A stretch of DNA of 64,000 bases from Haladaptatus sp. ZSTT2 (GCF_037081775.1 NZ_JBAMHQ010000001.1:124001-188000); one strand, 5' to 3'. Counted from the first letter of the stretch, positions 17,018 to 24,925 are shown. A program made the numbers and translations. The notes: generated from the letters alone by a model not told the origin.

Positions 17018-17833
17018 ATGGACTCTGCGATAGACGACATCGAGTTTCTCGCTCGGTCAGCGCACCGAGTCGGCGTGCTCGAAGCATTGGAAACGAGTCC
17101 GCACGACCGCGCCGACCTCCGAGCGGTGACCGGCGCGTCGTCTCCGACGATGGGGAGAATCCTCTCGGATTTCGAGCACAGACGGTGGATTGTCCGCGAG
17201 GGACGCACCTACGAACTGACGCCGCTGGGTGAGTTCGTCGCAGACCGATTTCTGCGCCTTTGTGCGGCGATGGAGACCGAGCACAAACTCCGCGACATCT
17301 GGCAGTGGCTCCCTCGCGAGATGGAGGGCTTTACGGTTGACTTGTTTGCCGACGCGGTGGTCTCCGTTCCCGGCCCCGGCTATCCCTACGAACCCGTCGA
17401 ACGGTTGACGCAGTTGATACAGGGGACGAGTCGGATGCGCGGCTTCGACACGATTGTCCAGAAGTCGATAAACAACGAAGCGGTCTGTGACGCCGTCCTC
17501 TCCGGTATGGAACTCGAATACGTCTTCTCACCAACCGCGCTCGAAGGGACGTATGCGTGGAATCCAGAACGAGTCCAAGAAGTCGCAACCAGCGAGAACT
17601 GTACGGTTCTCGTCCACGACAACCTTCCCGATGGCGACCGCTGTGGCCTCGGCATCGTCGACGACCGCGTGGGCATCTGCTGTCACGATATCGCCACGGG
17701 GGCACTCGTCGCCATCATCGACACCGACGCACCGGCGGCCAGAGCGTGGGCACTCTCCGTCTACGAACGCGTCCGTGCAGACGCAACACCAATCGATGAA
17801 ACCGCGTTCGAGACCTTCATCGAAGCGAGTTAG
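17018..17833 (+). CDS. Winged-helix regulator with FilR1-type C-terminal domain
   Basis: This 271-residue regulator has an N-terminal winged helix (about 5-75, with DRADLRAVTGASSPTMGRIL as recognition region) and a C-terminal ligand-sensing-like domain of the FilR1/DUF1724 type (about 115-265). This is a common haloarchaeal architecture. No membrane segment is present. It precedes a FAD oxidoreductase gene on the same strand. The palindromic site in the 135-nt gap between them is a natural candidate operator. Target and ligand are inferred only from position. Confidence 0.85.
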   Translation: MDSAIDDIEFLARSAHRVGVLEALETSPHDRADLRAVTGASSPTMGRILSDFEHRRWIVREGRTYELTPLGEFVADRFLRLCAAMETEHKLRDIWQWLPREMEGFTVDLFADAVVSVPGPGYPYEPVERLTQLIQGTSRMRGFDTIVQKSINNEAVCDAVLSGMELEYVFSPTALEGTYAWNPERVQEVATSENCTVLVHDNLPDGDRCGLGIVDDRVGICCHDIATGALVAIIDTDAPAARAWALSVYERVRADATPIDETAFETFIEAS

Positions 17834-17899
17834 CCGGTCGGAACCTGGTGGAGGTAAACTGCGTTTCGACACTGTTCGTCACCTCGGCTACCCGCGAAC

Positions 17900-17926
17900 T
17901 TTCACGAGGTGAAATATTTCACGAGG
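17900..17926 (+). promoter_or_regulatory. Palindrome/direct-repeat operator before the FAD oxidoreductase
   Basis: TTTCACGAGG occurs twice in direct orientation (17900-17909 and 17917-17926, 17-nt period). Between them lies GTGAAATATTTCAC (17909-17922), a perfect 14-bp palindrome, so TTTCAC half-sites alternate in orientation. The block lies 43-69 nt before the ATG at 17969, where a TATA/BRE would be expected for a transcript with a short leader. Binding by the adjacent FilR1-type regulator is inferred. Confidence 0.55.
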
Positions 17927-17968
17927 CAGTTAGATGCCGCCTCCAAGCGTAGTGTGTGGTGAGTCTGC

Positions 17969-19414
17969 ATGACACAAACGACGCTCGTGACACGGAGTGG
18001 GTCGACGATAACCCTGCCAGCAGAGACGGTCGAATCGTTCAGCCAGCAACTACGCGGCCCGCTACTTGCACCCGGAGAACCGGGATTCGATGATGCAATC
18101 CGTATCTGGAACGGCATGGTAGAGAAAACGCCCGCACTCGTCGTCCAGCCGACGGGCACCGCAGACGTCGTTGCCGCCGTGAATTTCGCCCGCGAGAACG
18201 ACCTTCTCGTCTCGGTGAAAGGCGGCGGCCACAACATCGGCGGGACGGCACTCGCAGACGGCGGCTTGACCATTGACATGTCGAACCTGCGTGGTGTCAT
18301 CGTTGACGCCGACCGACGGCAAGTCACGGCACAGGCTGGCTGCAAGCTCGGCGATGTCGACAGAGAGACGCAACTCTTTGGCCTCGCCACACCGCTCGGA
18401 TTCATCTCCAAGACGGGGATTGCTGGCCTGACGCTTGGGGGTGGCTTTGGCTACCTGACCCGCCGCTTTGGCTGGGCCGTCGACAACCTGCTCGAGGTCG
18501 AAATCGTCACCGCCGATGGACAGGTTCGTCGGGCTAACAGTGAGGAGAATGCGGACCTGTTCTGGGCGATTCGAGGCGCGGGACACAATTTCGGCATCGT
18601 TACCTCGTTCACCTACCGGCTCCACGAGGTCGGCCCGATCGTCTACGGTGGACTCATCGCCTGGCCGGCCGCACGGGCGGAAGAAGTCCTCGCCACCTAC
18701 AGAGAGCTAACCGCCACGGCACCGCCTGAGTTGACCGTCTTTCAGGTACTCATGCGCGCTCCGCCAGCGCCCTTCGTCCCGCCAGAGGCACACGGCGAAC
18801 GAATCTGCGCATTCGCGGTGTGCTACACTGGCGACCTCGACACGGTCGAAGAAGCCCTCACTCCGATTCGCGCACTTGGCGACCCCGTCGTAGATATGCT
18901 CCAACCACTCCCGTACGCCCAGCTCCAATCCTCTCTGGACGACACCGAGCCAACGGGGCACCACTACTACTGGAAAACCGAGTTCGCGTCCGAACTGACC
19001 CCAGAGTTCCAGGCAACGGTAGCCGAACTGGCCGCAGAATGCCCGATTCCGGGCAGCCAACTCGTTCTCGCCCACATCGGCGGAACCATCAACGACCGAG
19101 CCGACGACGACGGCGCAATCGGCAATCGGGACGTTCGCTTCGTCTACGGCGCAGCAGGGATGTGGGAGCCGGACAACCCCCACGCAGCCGAGTTCCGACA
19201 ATGGGTCAAAGACGCAGGCACCCGGCTCCAGCCGTTTTCGACCGGCGGGAACTACATCAACTTCCAAACCGCAGAAGACGGCGAGGAACGCGTTCGGGCG
19301 ACCTACGGCGCAAACTACGACCGACTCCTCGAACTCAAGCAAAAATACGACCCGGACAACGTGTTCCGGGTAAACCGGAATATTCACCCACAAGCGAGGG
19401 CAGAGCGTCCCTGA
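17969..19414 (+). CDS. FAD-linked oxidoreductase, berberine-bridge-enzyme type
   Basis: This 481-residue oxidase has an N-terminal PCMH FAD-binding domain (about 50-225) and a C-terminal BBE element (YGANYDRLLELKQKYDPDNVF). His88 in GGGHNIGG is the likely 8-alpha-histidyl FAD attachment site. The second, cysteinyl, attachment seen in bicovalent members is absent, because the equivalent segment reads TGIAGLTLGGGFG without Cys. No signal peptide is present. Family members oxidise sugars, alkaloid-like or phenolic compounds with O2; the substrate here is unknown. It is probably controlled by the upstream regulator gene. Confidence 0.88.
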   Translation: MTQTTLVTRSGSTITLPAETVESFSQQLRGPLLAPGEPGFDDAIRIWNGMVEKTPALVVQPTGTADVVAAVNFARENDLLVSVKGGGHNIGGTALADGGLTIDMSNLRGVIVDADRRQVTAQAGCKLGDVDRETQLFGLATPLGFISKTGIAGLTLGGGFGYLTRRFGWAVDNLLEVEIVTADGQVRRANSEENADLFWAIRGAGHNFGIVTSFTYRLHEVGPIVYGGLIAWPAARAEEVLATYRELTATAPPELTVFQVLMRAPPAPFVPPEAHGERICAFAVCYTGDLDTVEEALTPIRALGDPVVDMLQPLPYAQLQSSLDDTEPTGHHYYWKTEFASELTPEFQATVAELAAECPIPGSQLVLAHIGGTINDRADDDGAIGNRDVRFVYGAAGMWEPDNPHAAEFRQWVKDAGTRLQPFSTGGNYINFQTAEDGEERVRATYGANYDRLLELKQKYDPDNVFRVNRNIHPQARAERP

Positions 19415-19873
19415 TAGCCAAACAATCGGGTACTAATTTCTGACTCAGTGACGGCATTTCTCTCGGAAAGGATGCTTCTGCACTACTGCATGTCTCTCAT
19501 CGAAGTCGCTCAGTGATTTGTTTCGTGAAAAGTGCTCCGTCAGGACGTGGATATCGTAGAACGAGAACGCGGGTAGTATCTCAGAGCGTGTGAGCGACGT
19601 TGAGGAGGGGTCATGACGCTCGATACCGTTCAAATTCGACTACTGCGACGTGTTCGCGTGGTCACTCACCGACGATGGCGACGATGCCGTGGATGCAGGC
19701 TAAAAGTGTCACGCCGAACCGCTACGCGAAGGAGCTCCTGTGTTCGGGATCTCGCATACTGAAGATGACTCTTGAACCTCAGAAAATAATCCGTCGCGTC
19801 AAGTGTTCCGTATCACTGCGATGATCAGATATGACACCCTGACTCGATGGTCTGGGAGGTGTGACAGCGATTA
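19415..19873. other. Gene-free boundary region of the putative integrated element
   Basis: These 459 nt contain no gene I can support. Short open frames such as the minus-strand one at 19445-19633 look unlike haloarchaeal proteins and may be degraded coding DNA. The stretch includes the 12-nt copy of the tRNA-Glu 3' end at 19533-19544. Base usage changes from host-like to GATC-rich near 19820. Confidence 0.4.
19533..19544 (+). repeat. Candidate attachment-site copy of tRNA-Glu 3' end
   Basis: TGCTCCGTCAGG here is identical to 23018-23029, the last 12 nt of tRNA-Glu(CTC) read on the other strand, in the same orientation. Similarity extends slightly leftwards (GAAA before both copies, with two extra bases here). 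This is the arrangement left when an element integrates into a tRNA 3' end: the tRNA is restored at one side and a fragment remains at the other. Confidence 0.55.
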
Positions 19874-20704
19874 CTACCTTGCTGGCCCGTCGTACCGGCC
19901 CATTCCTCCGTGGAGCCGCCCATCGACGGAAACCCAGCCTTGCTGGTCATCGGTAAAGACCGCTGGCGTGGTGGTCGCCTCGAACGTGTTGAAACTGTTT
20001 GATAGCCAGAACCCCCACTCATTCCAGCCTTCGAACCGAATCTCCCCCACGGTAACCGTCGCCGTCTGATCCGCCTCGTAGGTCATCCCGATCACGCTCG
20101 TGAACGTGAAACAAGTGTCCGTCTCCGACCATGGATCCTGGCACGGAATGGCTGACACGTCGTTGGTTGGGGCGATGAACGACGCATTGCCGATCGGGTA
20201 GCGTGTCTCGATATCGTGATCGACCGTGATCTGCCAGGCAATCGAGTACGTGGTCGGATCGGGAACGAGTTTCCGATTCGTCATATTGGCTGGAATCTCG
20301 TCTGGGCCGATCTCTTGGCGATCGATCACTGAGCCGTTGGGGGCGTATGTCCAGAGAACGTAGCGATCTTCTCCGACCAACTGGTCAGCGTGCAAGCGCA
20401 TCATCGGCCCGTGGGGAGTCTGGACGACGGCTGCCTCCCAGTCTGTGACCTGGGTTCCGGTGTCGTCGTAGATCCACAGATTCGAACCCAGATCTGACTC
20501 TACGTCTGTTCCGACAGGGACTGGCAAGAACACGGTCGCGTTCTCAATGGTAGTGTTCGTACTGATCGATGTTGTGTAGGCGTACGAAGAGTAGTGACTG
20601 TACATGAAGTCGGGCGGGAAAAGTAACATACCGAGGGCAGTCAACGGAAAAAGAACCACAACCACCGCGACAATGAGAATCAACAGTTGCCTCTTCGATA
20701 CCAT
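19874..20704 (-). CDS. Membrane-anchored extracellular protein, unknown function
   Basis: This 276-residue protein starts at the ATG 20704 with a short basic N-terminus and one strong hydrophobic helix (about 6-30). A long Thr/Asn/Asp-rich ectodomain with several N-glycosylation-like sequons follows. A Cys pair (IPCQDPWSETDTCF) could form a disulfide. I recognise no family. Codon use differs from neighbours: GATC occurs about 12 times in 830 nt, giving many GAT-C and ATC-after-G contexts that the rest of the window avoids, consistent with transfer. It lies inside the putative integrated element. Confidence 0.65.
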   Translation of the reverse strand: MVSKRQLLILIVAVVVVLFPLTALGMLLFPPDFMYSHYSSYAYTTSISTNTTIENATVFLPVPVGTDVESDLGSNLWIYDDTGTQVTDWEAAVVQTPHGPMMRLHADQLVGEDRYVLWTYAPNGSVIDRQEIGPDEIPANMTNRKLVPDPTTYSIAWQITVDHDIETRYPIGNASFIAPTNDVSAIPCQDPWSETDTCFTFTSVIGMTYEADQTATVTVGEIRFEGWNEWGFWLSNSFNTFEATTTPAVFTDDQQGWVSVDGRLHGGMGRYDGPAR

Positions 20705-20964
20705 ACTGTAGTAGACGTTAATATCAAATATATAACTATTGTGCGGAGAGATAGCACAATCCACGTCCAATACACCTTATTCTGTCTGCCACCTGCTAAA
20801 TTTCTCGAACCCACCTGTGAACCCAAGAAAGACGACGGCAAACACGAACCATCGACGGACATCAAAGGTGCCTGTCAAAGCGAGGACGTTGAAAATATCG
20901 TTATAGTAGGACTGGATACGGGGTGAACCTTCAGAGACGACATAAAAGCGGTACCGGAATCCAC

Positions 20965-21417
20965 TCAGAATAGTTGTTTGAGAAACGCAACTGGATTGGG
21001 GCTCGTGTTGCCTGCGTTGTCCACAGAGCGGTTTTCATCATTCGGTGTGGTAGCGTCCGTTCTTGCTGTGGTCTCAGCGTTGGGTTCGGGCTCGTCGTCT
21101 GCGGGCGTTTCGTAGTCTGTTAACTGGACGAGTGCCAGGTCGTAGGCAGCCTGATTCATCGTTTTCGTGGCGAACGACAGGTCGATATCTTGGCTCTTAT
21201 ACTGGTAAGTGCCGTGGTGTTGGACGTCGATGCCGTCAAATGAATCGGCTGTCACCTGATGAGTGCCTCGAAAGTGGGGCGTTTCGACCCGCACGATGTC
21301 GGGGGTCACTTCGACACGAGTGACCGCTTCGTTTCTGAGTATGGCTTTCGCGAGCGTGCGGGCTTGTTCATGGTTTCCCTGCTGATGTAACTCCCGCAGT
21401 CGCTCATCGAATGTCAT
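20965..21417 (-). CDS. Hypothetical acidic protein of the integrated element
   Basis: This 150-residue soluble protein has an N-terminal helical part (MTFDERLRELHQQGNHEQARTLAKAI, first 26 residues, described by position) and a central beta-rich part (about 35-90). It ends in a disordered Thr/Asp/Asn-rich tail and FLKQLF. No family is recognised. The start at 21417 is followed by normal coding sequence, and upstream is AT-rich with no open frame. It is isolated between two gaps in the GATC-rich block. Confidence 0.6.
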   Translation of the reverse strand: MTFDERLRELHQQGNHEQARTLAKAILRNEAVTRVEVTPDIVRVETPHFRGTHQVTADSFDGIDVQHHGTYQYKSQDIDLSFATKTMNQAAYDLALVQLTDYETPADDEPEPNAETTARTDATTPNDENRSVDNAGNTSPNPVAFLKQLF

Positions 21418-21815
21418 TTATTCCTGACTGTCAGTACAAAATAAATACTTTCCGCACATGTTATCTGTATGATAAATATTGTCTGGGTCGTCGGTACTGA
21501 ACTGCCCAGCCTTGCCTGTCCGTCCCTAATATCTTGCTTCGTATACCGAGACACGTTTGCGTACATGGAACGATAGATAAGGGCCTGCCTGCGTGTCACG
21601 CTTCGCCGTTCGCACCGAGTCGCTCGGCACCGACCATCGGGACGTGCTTCGGCTCATCCTCGACGAAATTGAAGACCGGATCGCAGCTCTGTGAGACTCA
21701 TAGATGACTTTTCGCTGAAGGGCGTCAGCTTGCGGACGTTGTCATGCAGAGTCACACGGAATGTTACTAGTGAAAATGCCTACAGAATCGGATTTCAATA
21801 GGTTCGGTGAGTCTG
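21418..21815. other. AT-rich gap with a possible gene remnant
   Basis: This gap of 398 nt holds AT-rich promoter-like sequence next to the hypothetical gene (21418-21480) and a short open stretch at 21581-21694, listed separately. Otherwise I see nothing. Confidence 0.35.
21581..21694 (+). pseudogene. Possible C-terminal remnant of an unknown gene
   Basis: Frame 21581-21694 reads 37 codons from a stop to TGA and ends in a well-formed amphipathic helix (DHRDVLRLILDEIEDRIAAL). The codon use and residue pattern look like the end of a genuine haloarchaeal protein, but no start codon or N-terminal part is present. It is best explained as debris from recombination within the element. It could be chance. 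Confidence 0.3.
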
Positions 21816-22349
21816 CTACTCTGGTTGCTCCGTCGCTTCGTTTTCATCGCTCCCGGTTCCCGCGCCACGGTTACCGAGTTCTTGGTCGATCATAAGGAGC
21901 CCAGGGCCGTCATCGCCGACGTGCCTGAGCTTGTCGATAATGCCCTGTGCAGTCGCCTCTTCTTCGACCTGTTCGGCGACGAACCACTGGAGCATATTCT
22001 CGGTTGCATTGTCGTTCTCCTCACGGGCGAGCGCGACGAGGTCGTCGATCAGCCCCGTGACCATCACTTCGTGGTCGTATGCCGCCTTGAAGGCGGCCTG
22101 CGGACTCTCCCAGGACGATTGCGGGGCGTCGATGCCTTCGAGGCGAACTCGTCCATCCCGGTCGAGGACATAGTCGTAGATGCGCATCGCGTGGGCATGC
22201 TCTTCCTCGGACTGGGCGCGCATCCAGCTCGCGAATCCCGGGAGCCCCTCGTCCTCGAAATACGCGGCCATTGAGAGATAGAGATACTCCGCGCGTAGCT
22301 CCGCATTGATCTGCTCGTTCAACGCCGATTCGAGTGGTTCTTTCAGCAT
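21816..22349 (-). CDS. Ferritin
   Basis: This 177-residue non-haem ferritin would store iron in the cytoplasm as a 24-mer. The four-helix bundle is clear. Ferroxidase ligands are visible: Glu in INAELRAEYLYLSM, EEEHAHAM (Glu and His), and Glu in the fourth-helix AEQVEEEATA. The acidic tail (after about 160) is not part of the fold. The ATG at 22349 gives the standard family N-terminus. It lies in the GATC-rich block, so iron storage appears to be cargo of the putative element. Regulation is not evident from the 159-nt upstream gap. Confidence 0.9.
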   Translation of the reverse strand: MLKEPLESALNEQINAELRAEYLYLSMAAYFEDEGLPGFASWMRAQSEEEHAHAMRIYDYVLDRDGRVRLEGIDAPQSSWESPQAAFKAAYDHEVMVTGLIDDLVALAREENDNATENMLQWFVAEQVEEEATAQGIIDKLRHVGDDGPGLLMIDQELGNRGAGTGSDENEATEQPE

Positions 22350-22508
22350 CGTTCACAGAATCACCAACCAGACAAATAATCGTTGCTGGTCGAGGGCATC
22401 CGAGGCCAAACAACTAGCGGGGCGGAGAAGTTCCAGCACGTTTGGGCCGAATGAAAGAGTAGTCCACCTGATTGGCTGTTCTCAGCCTCACGTTCTACCC
22501 CCTCGTGG

Positions 22509-22965
22509 TCAGATTGTCGTTGAGCGACGTTTGACACGCCCAGCAATTACCACGACGGCGTCTATTGCTTCCAGCCGTCGCACAATCCCCTGTACGTCCG
22601 CTGCAGACCAGTCGAGTTCCTGTTGCAGGCCAGTCACCGATTTCGGTTCGTCAAGCGCGTGCAGCACCTCCAGTTCCTTGTAGACGCGCTCGGTGATCTT
22701 CGCCACGGGGTCGTGCAACGGCGTCGTCACGTTGTGTTGTTCGGTGATCAGTCAACGCTTCGTTCACGTACGTCACGAACAGCTCTTGCTCCAGGAGTTC
22801 GACCTGCGTCTCGAGTTCTGCTTCGACGATGTCGAACTCGAGGCCTGTCTGCAGCAACCAGAACAGATCCTCGATGTCGTCCACCCGACCGGCGACCGCT
22901 TTCAACAGAAAGATATCTTCTGGACTCACGAGCTCGACCACGAGATTTCCCGGGTTGAGATAGCG
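22509..22965 (-). pseudogene. Nucleotidyltransferase-HTH gene, 5'-truncated and frameshifted
   Basis: Two frames on this strand together form the end of one gene. The first (from about 22965) reads YLNPGNLVVELVSPEDIFLLK and continues to NEALTD, the C-terminal part of a DUF6036-like nucleotidyltransferase. The second (from about 22740 to 22509) reads TEQHNVTTPLHDPVAK and continues through a winged-helix motif (GLQQELDWSAADVQGIVRRLE). They join at about 22745 if 2 nt are restored. The catalytic N-terminal domain is missing: the frame closes at 23008, a few nt from tRNA-Glu. Related proteins are thought to act as toxin-antitoxin-like or regulatory factors. Confidence 0.65.
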
Positions 22966-23017
22966 TTCGCTTCGCTCGTCTTCCGTGCTCTCGCTCCGCG
23001 ACTTGCATCAAGAGAAA

Positions 23018-23092
23018 TGCTCCGTCAGGGATTCGAACCCTGGTCCTTGCCGTGAGAGGGCAAGATGATTGGCCGGACTACACCAACGGAGC
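23018..23092 (-). tRNA. tRNA-Glu (anticodon CTC)
   Basis: The reverse strand folds as a 75-nt tRNA. The acceptor stem pairs GCTCCGT with ACGGAGC, with discriminator A. The anticodon arm reads TTGCC-CTCTCAC-GGCAA with CTC at positions 34-36, and the T-loop is GGTTCGAATCC. No intron is present and CCA is not encoded. Its 3' end abuts the putative integrated element and supplies the repeated 12 nt. Confidence 0.95.
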
Positions 23093-23413
23093 CAAACACA
23101 CTGGACTTTCATCACGCGCTCGTTTGCCCGTGACGGGGCGTCCTCACCCGATTCAACGACAGGGTCGTATAAAAATCCCTTGAATCATATTGGCTGTGTA
23201 AACAAGACTCACTCTGTCAATTATCGTTGAGTTGTCTTCCTGATGAGGGGGTATTGCTAATCGATTTTTGGTTGCTGAATATTCCGTATTTAGGTGAGTT
23301 TCTCATACTCATTCAACGACTGAAGGAGATGAACCGTCCCTAACGCACGCAGTGCGTTAGACAGGGTAGTTCATCAGCTCCGTTTTCGGGGTGCGGGACG
23401 GCGATATGGCGTG
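23093..23413. other. Gap upstream of tRNA-Glu
   Basis: No gene is seen in these 321 nt. On the minus strand TTTTTATAC at about 23167-23175 is a likely TATA box for tRNA-Glu, giving a leader of about 50 nt. ATTCAACGAC occurs twice in direct orientation, 160 nt apart (23151-23160 and 23311-23320). A long hairpin follows at 23325-23381, listed separately. Confidence 0.4.
23325..23381. repeat. Long imperfect hairpin between tRNA-Glu and the membrane regulator
   Basis: The inner stem TAACGCAC-GCA-GTGCGTTA (23341-23359) is perfect. It extends outwards with small bulges through CCCT/AGGG, GATGAAC/GTTCATC and GGAG/CTCC. It begins 33 nt after the stop codon of the gene at 23414-24541 (minus strand) and could end its transcript. 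The size and bulged shape also fit a subterminal hairpin of an IS200/IS605-type relic, but no transposase is present. Confidence 0.4.
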
Positions 23414-24541
23414 TCACTTGTCGTCAAGTGACGACTGGGTTGCCTCGGGCTCGTGACCTGAGAGGCTGACGATGTTTTCCCGACCCATCCGGAGCTTGCT
23501 GATGGTTCCATCGTCTTCCATATCCGAGAGGAGCATGCTGACTTTGGACTTAGACCAGCCAGTTTCATCGACGATGTTGACCTGTCGCATCCGGCCGCCG
23601 CTTTCTTCGAGCAGGCGCAACACGCGGTTTTCGTCGGTGAGGAGTTCTTCGTCGGTGACGCCGGTTGTCGCACTGGCGGCTGTCGAGGTACTCTGTGTCG
23701 CTGTCGCGCCAGTCCCGTCGTCATCGTCGTCACGGCCCAAGGTCGGGAGTGCGCCAGACCGGTAGGCAAACGCTCCGGCAGCCAGTGCGAGGAGGAACAC
23801 AACTGCGGCCAGTGGGACGATGGGAAGCCCGCCGCCTTCTGCTGGCCCGCCGTCTGTCGTGGAAGAGCCACCAGAACCGCTGCCGGGCTCTCCGAGGACG
23901 ATGCGTGGCTGTTGGTCTGCAAACTGCCGTTCGCCAAACCACGTCACCGAATCGCTCGACGAGAGATTCTCACCGGAGATTGCATCCGGCTCTGGGTTCG
24001 TATCCGTAAACTGGAGCGGCCCGTCGTGTTTGATGGTGAGCGATTGATTCGGGCCAATATAGAGTCCGCCTTCGAACACATCGCCAACGACGAGCTGGCC
24101 GCCTTCTGGCGCGGCGAAATTCGACCACGTAAACTGCATCTCGACGATGCCTTGGTTGCCGAGTTCGTTCACCGAGGCGCGTTTTGAGAACCCGCTTGCG
24201 CTCATCGAGCGGCCGGTCGCCTGCTCGCCGGATGCGGCGAGTGCTTTCGACTGATTTTGGAACTGGGTGTAGAGTTCAGTCTCGTTTTGGTTGAACTCCG
24301 CTGCGTACTGGTCGAACTGCTGGCGGTCTTCGTCGGTCTCCAGCGTCAGTTTATACGCAAACGTCCACCTCGCAGAGCCGTTTTCGTAGACTTCGATCGT
24401 AAACTCCGTTCGGTCGAAATCCTGGGCGGCGGCGACCGAATCTGTCGAGCCACCGGGGCTGTCGGGCGTGTAAGCGACGGCAGGGGCTGTCGCTGTGAGA
24501 ACGAGAAGGAAGACAAGACACACAGCAGACAGCCGATTCAT
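23414..24541 (-). CDS. Membrane-anchored regulator: secreted domain, TM helix, winged helix
   Basis: This 375-residue type I membrane protein has a signal peptide (about 1-23), an extracellular domain (about 40-215) and a Gly/Ser-rich linker. A single TM helix follows (LPIVPLAAVVFLLALAAGAFAY, about 236-257, region only), then an Asp-rich stretch and a C-terminal winged helix at about 300-355 (GRMRQ, GWSKSKVSMLLSDMED). A DNA-binding domain tethered to the membrane suggests direct envelope-to-gene signalling or proteolytic release. The winged helix is closely related to the soluble regulator at 10077-10571. From memory, the domains correspond to DUF7345 and DUF7343. Ligand and target are unknown. 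Confidence 0.8.
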   Translation of the reverse strand: MNRLSAVCLVFLLVLTATAPAVAYTPDSPGGSTDSVAAAQDFDRTEFTIEVYENGSARWTFAYKLTLETDEDRQQFDQYAAEFNQNETELYTQFQNQSKALAASGEQATGRSMSASGFSKRASVNELGNQGIVEMQFTWSNFAAPEGGQLVVGDVFEGGLYIGPNQSLTIKHDGPLQFTDTNPEPDAISGENLSSSDSVTWFGERQFADQQPRIVLGEPGSGSGGSSTTDGGPAEGGGLPIVPLAAVVFLLALAAGAFAYRSGALPTLGRDDDDDGTGATATQSTSTAASATTGVTDEELLTDENRVLRLLEESGGRMRQVNIVDETGWSKSKVSMLLSDMEDDGTISKLRMGRENIVSLSGHEPEATQSSLDDK

Positions 24542-24763
24542 CTAGTCTATTCCTTACTTGGTCGCTATAAAAGTGCTGTGACTCTTTATATGGCGGGAAA
24601 TAGTCATTTCTGTGTGTATACTCACTCAGCCGACGACGCCGCCAACAGGCGTTGTATCGCATTTGTACATGCGTTCACGTATCGTACCCGACTGTTTCGT
24701 CCGATTTGCCAATAGTCACCGATAGTCATCTTGTTGGGTTCGTGAGGGCGAGCGTGGACCCCA

Positions 24764-24925
24764 CTATTTCGACTTTTCGTATCCCTCGCGTGCGGCTTGC
24801 TCTGCTTCGTCCCGACCCATCACCGGGTTGTCGTCGGTCTCAGACTGGATGATGAAATAGAGCAAAAGCGGACCAGCGAGTGCGAGGAGGAGGAACACGA
24901 AGGCGAATGCGACACCAGCAACCAT
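24764..24925 (-). CDS. Small single-span membrane protein
   Basis: This 53-residue protein begins at the ATG 24925. A strong membrane helix (VAFAFVFLLLALAGPLLLYF, about 4-23) is followed by a charged cytoplasmic or surface tail (GRDEAEQAAREGYEKSK). Such short proteins are common and conserved in haloarchaea but uncharacterised. It is divergent from the DUF2082 gene, with 83 nt between the starts. Confidence 0.6.
   Translation of the reverse strand: MVAGVAFAFVFLLLALAGPLLLYFIIQSETDDNPVMGRDEAEQAAREGYEKSK

Larger units (their letters stand above)
19533..23029. mobile_element. Putative small integrated element at tRNA-Glu
   Basis: The block is bounded by a 12-nt direct repeat of the tRNA-Glu 3' end. 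It lies on the 3' side of the tRNA, as in tRNA-targeted archaeal integrations. By hand count it holds about 20 GATC sites in 3.5 kb, against roughly 25 in the other 60 kb. It contains a membrane-anchored unknown protein, an unknown protein, a short C-terminal remnant, ferritin and a truncated pseudogene. No integrase gene is visible, so it would be decayed or mobilised in trans. It could alternatively be a transferred segment with a chance 12-mer. Confidence 0.5.

Noticed and set aside
19445-19633. Minus-strand 62-codon frame in the left boundary of the element
   Set aside because: No family features and untypical composition; possible decayed DNA but not supported as a gene.
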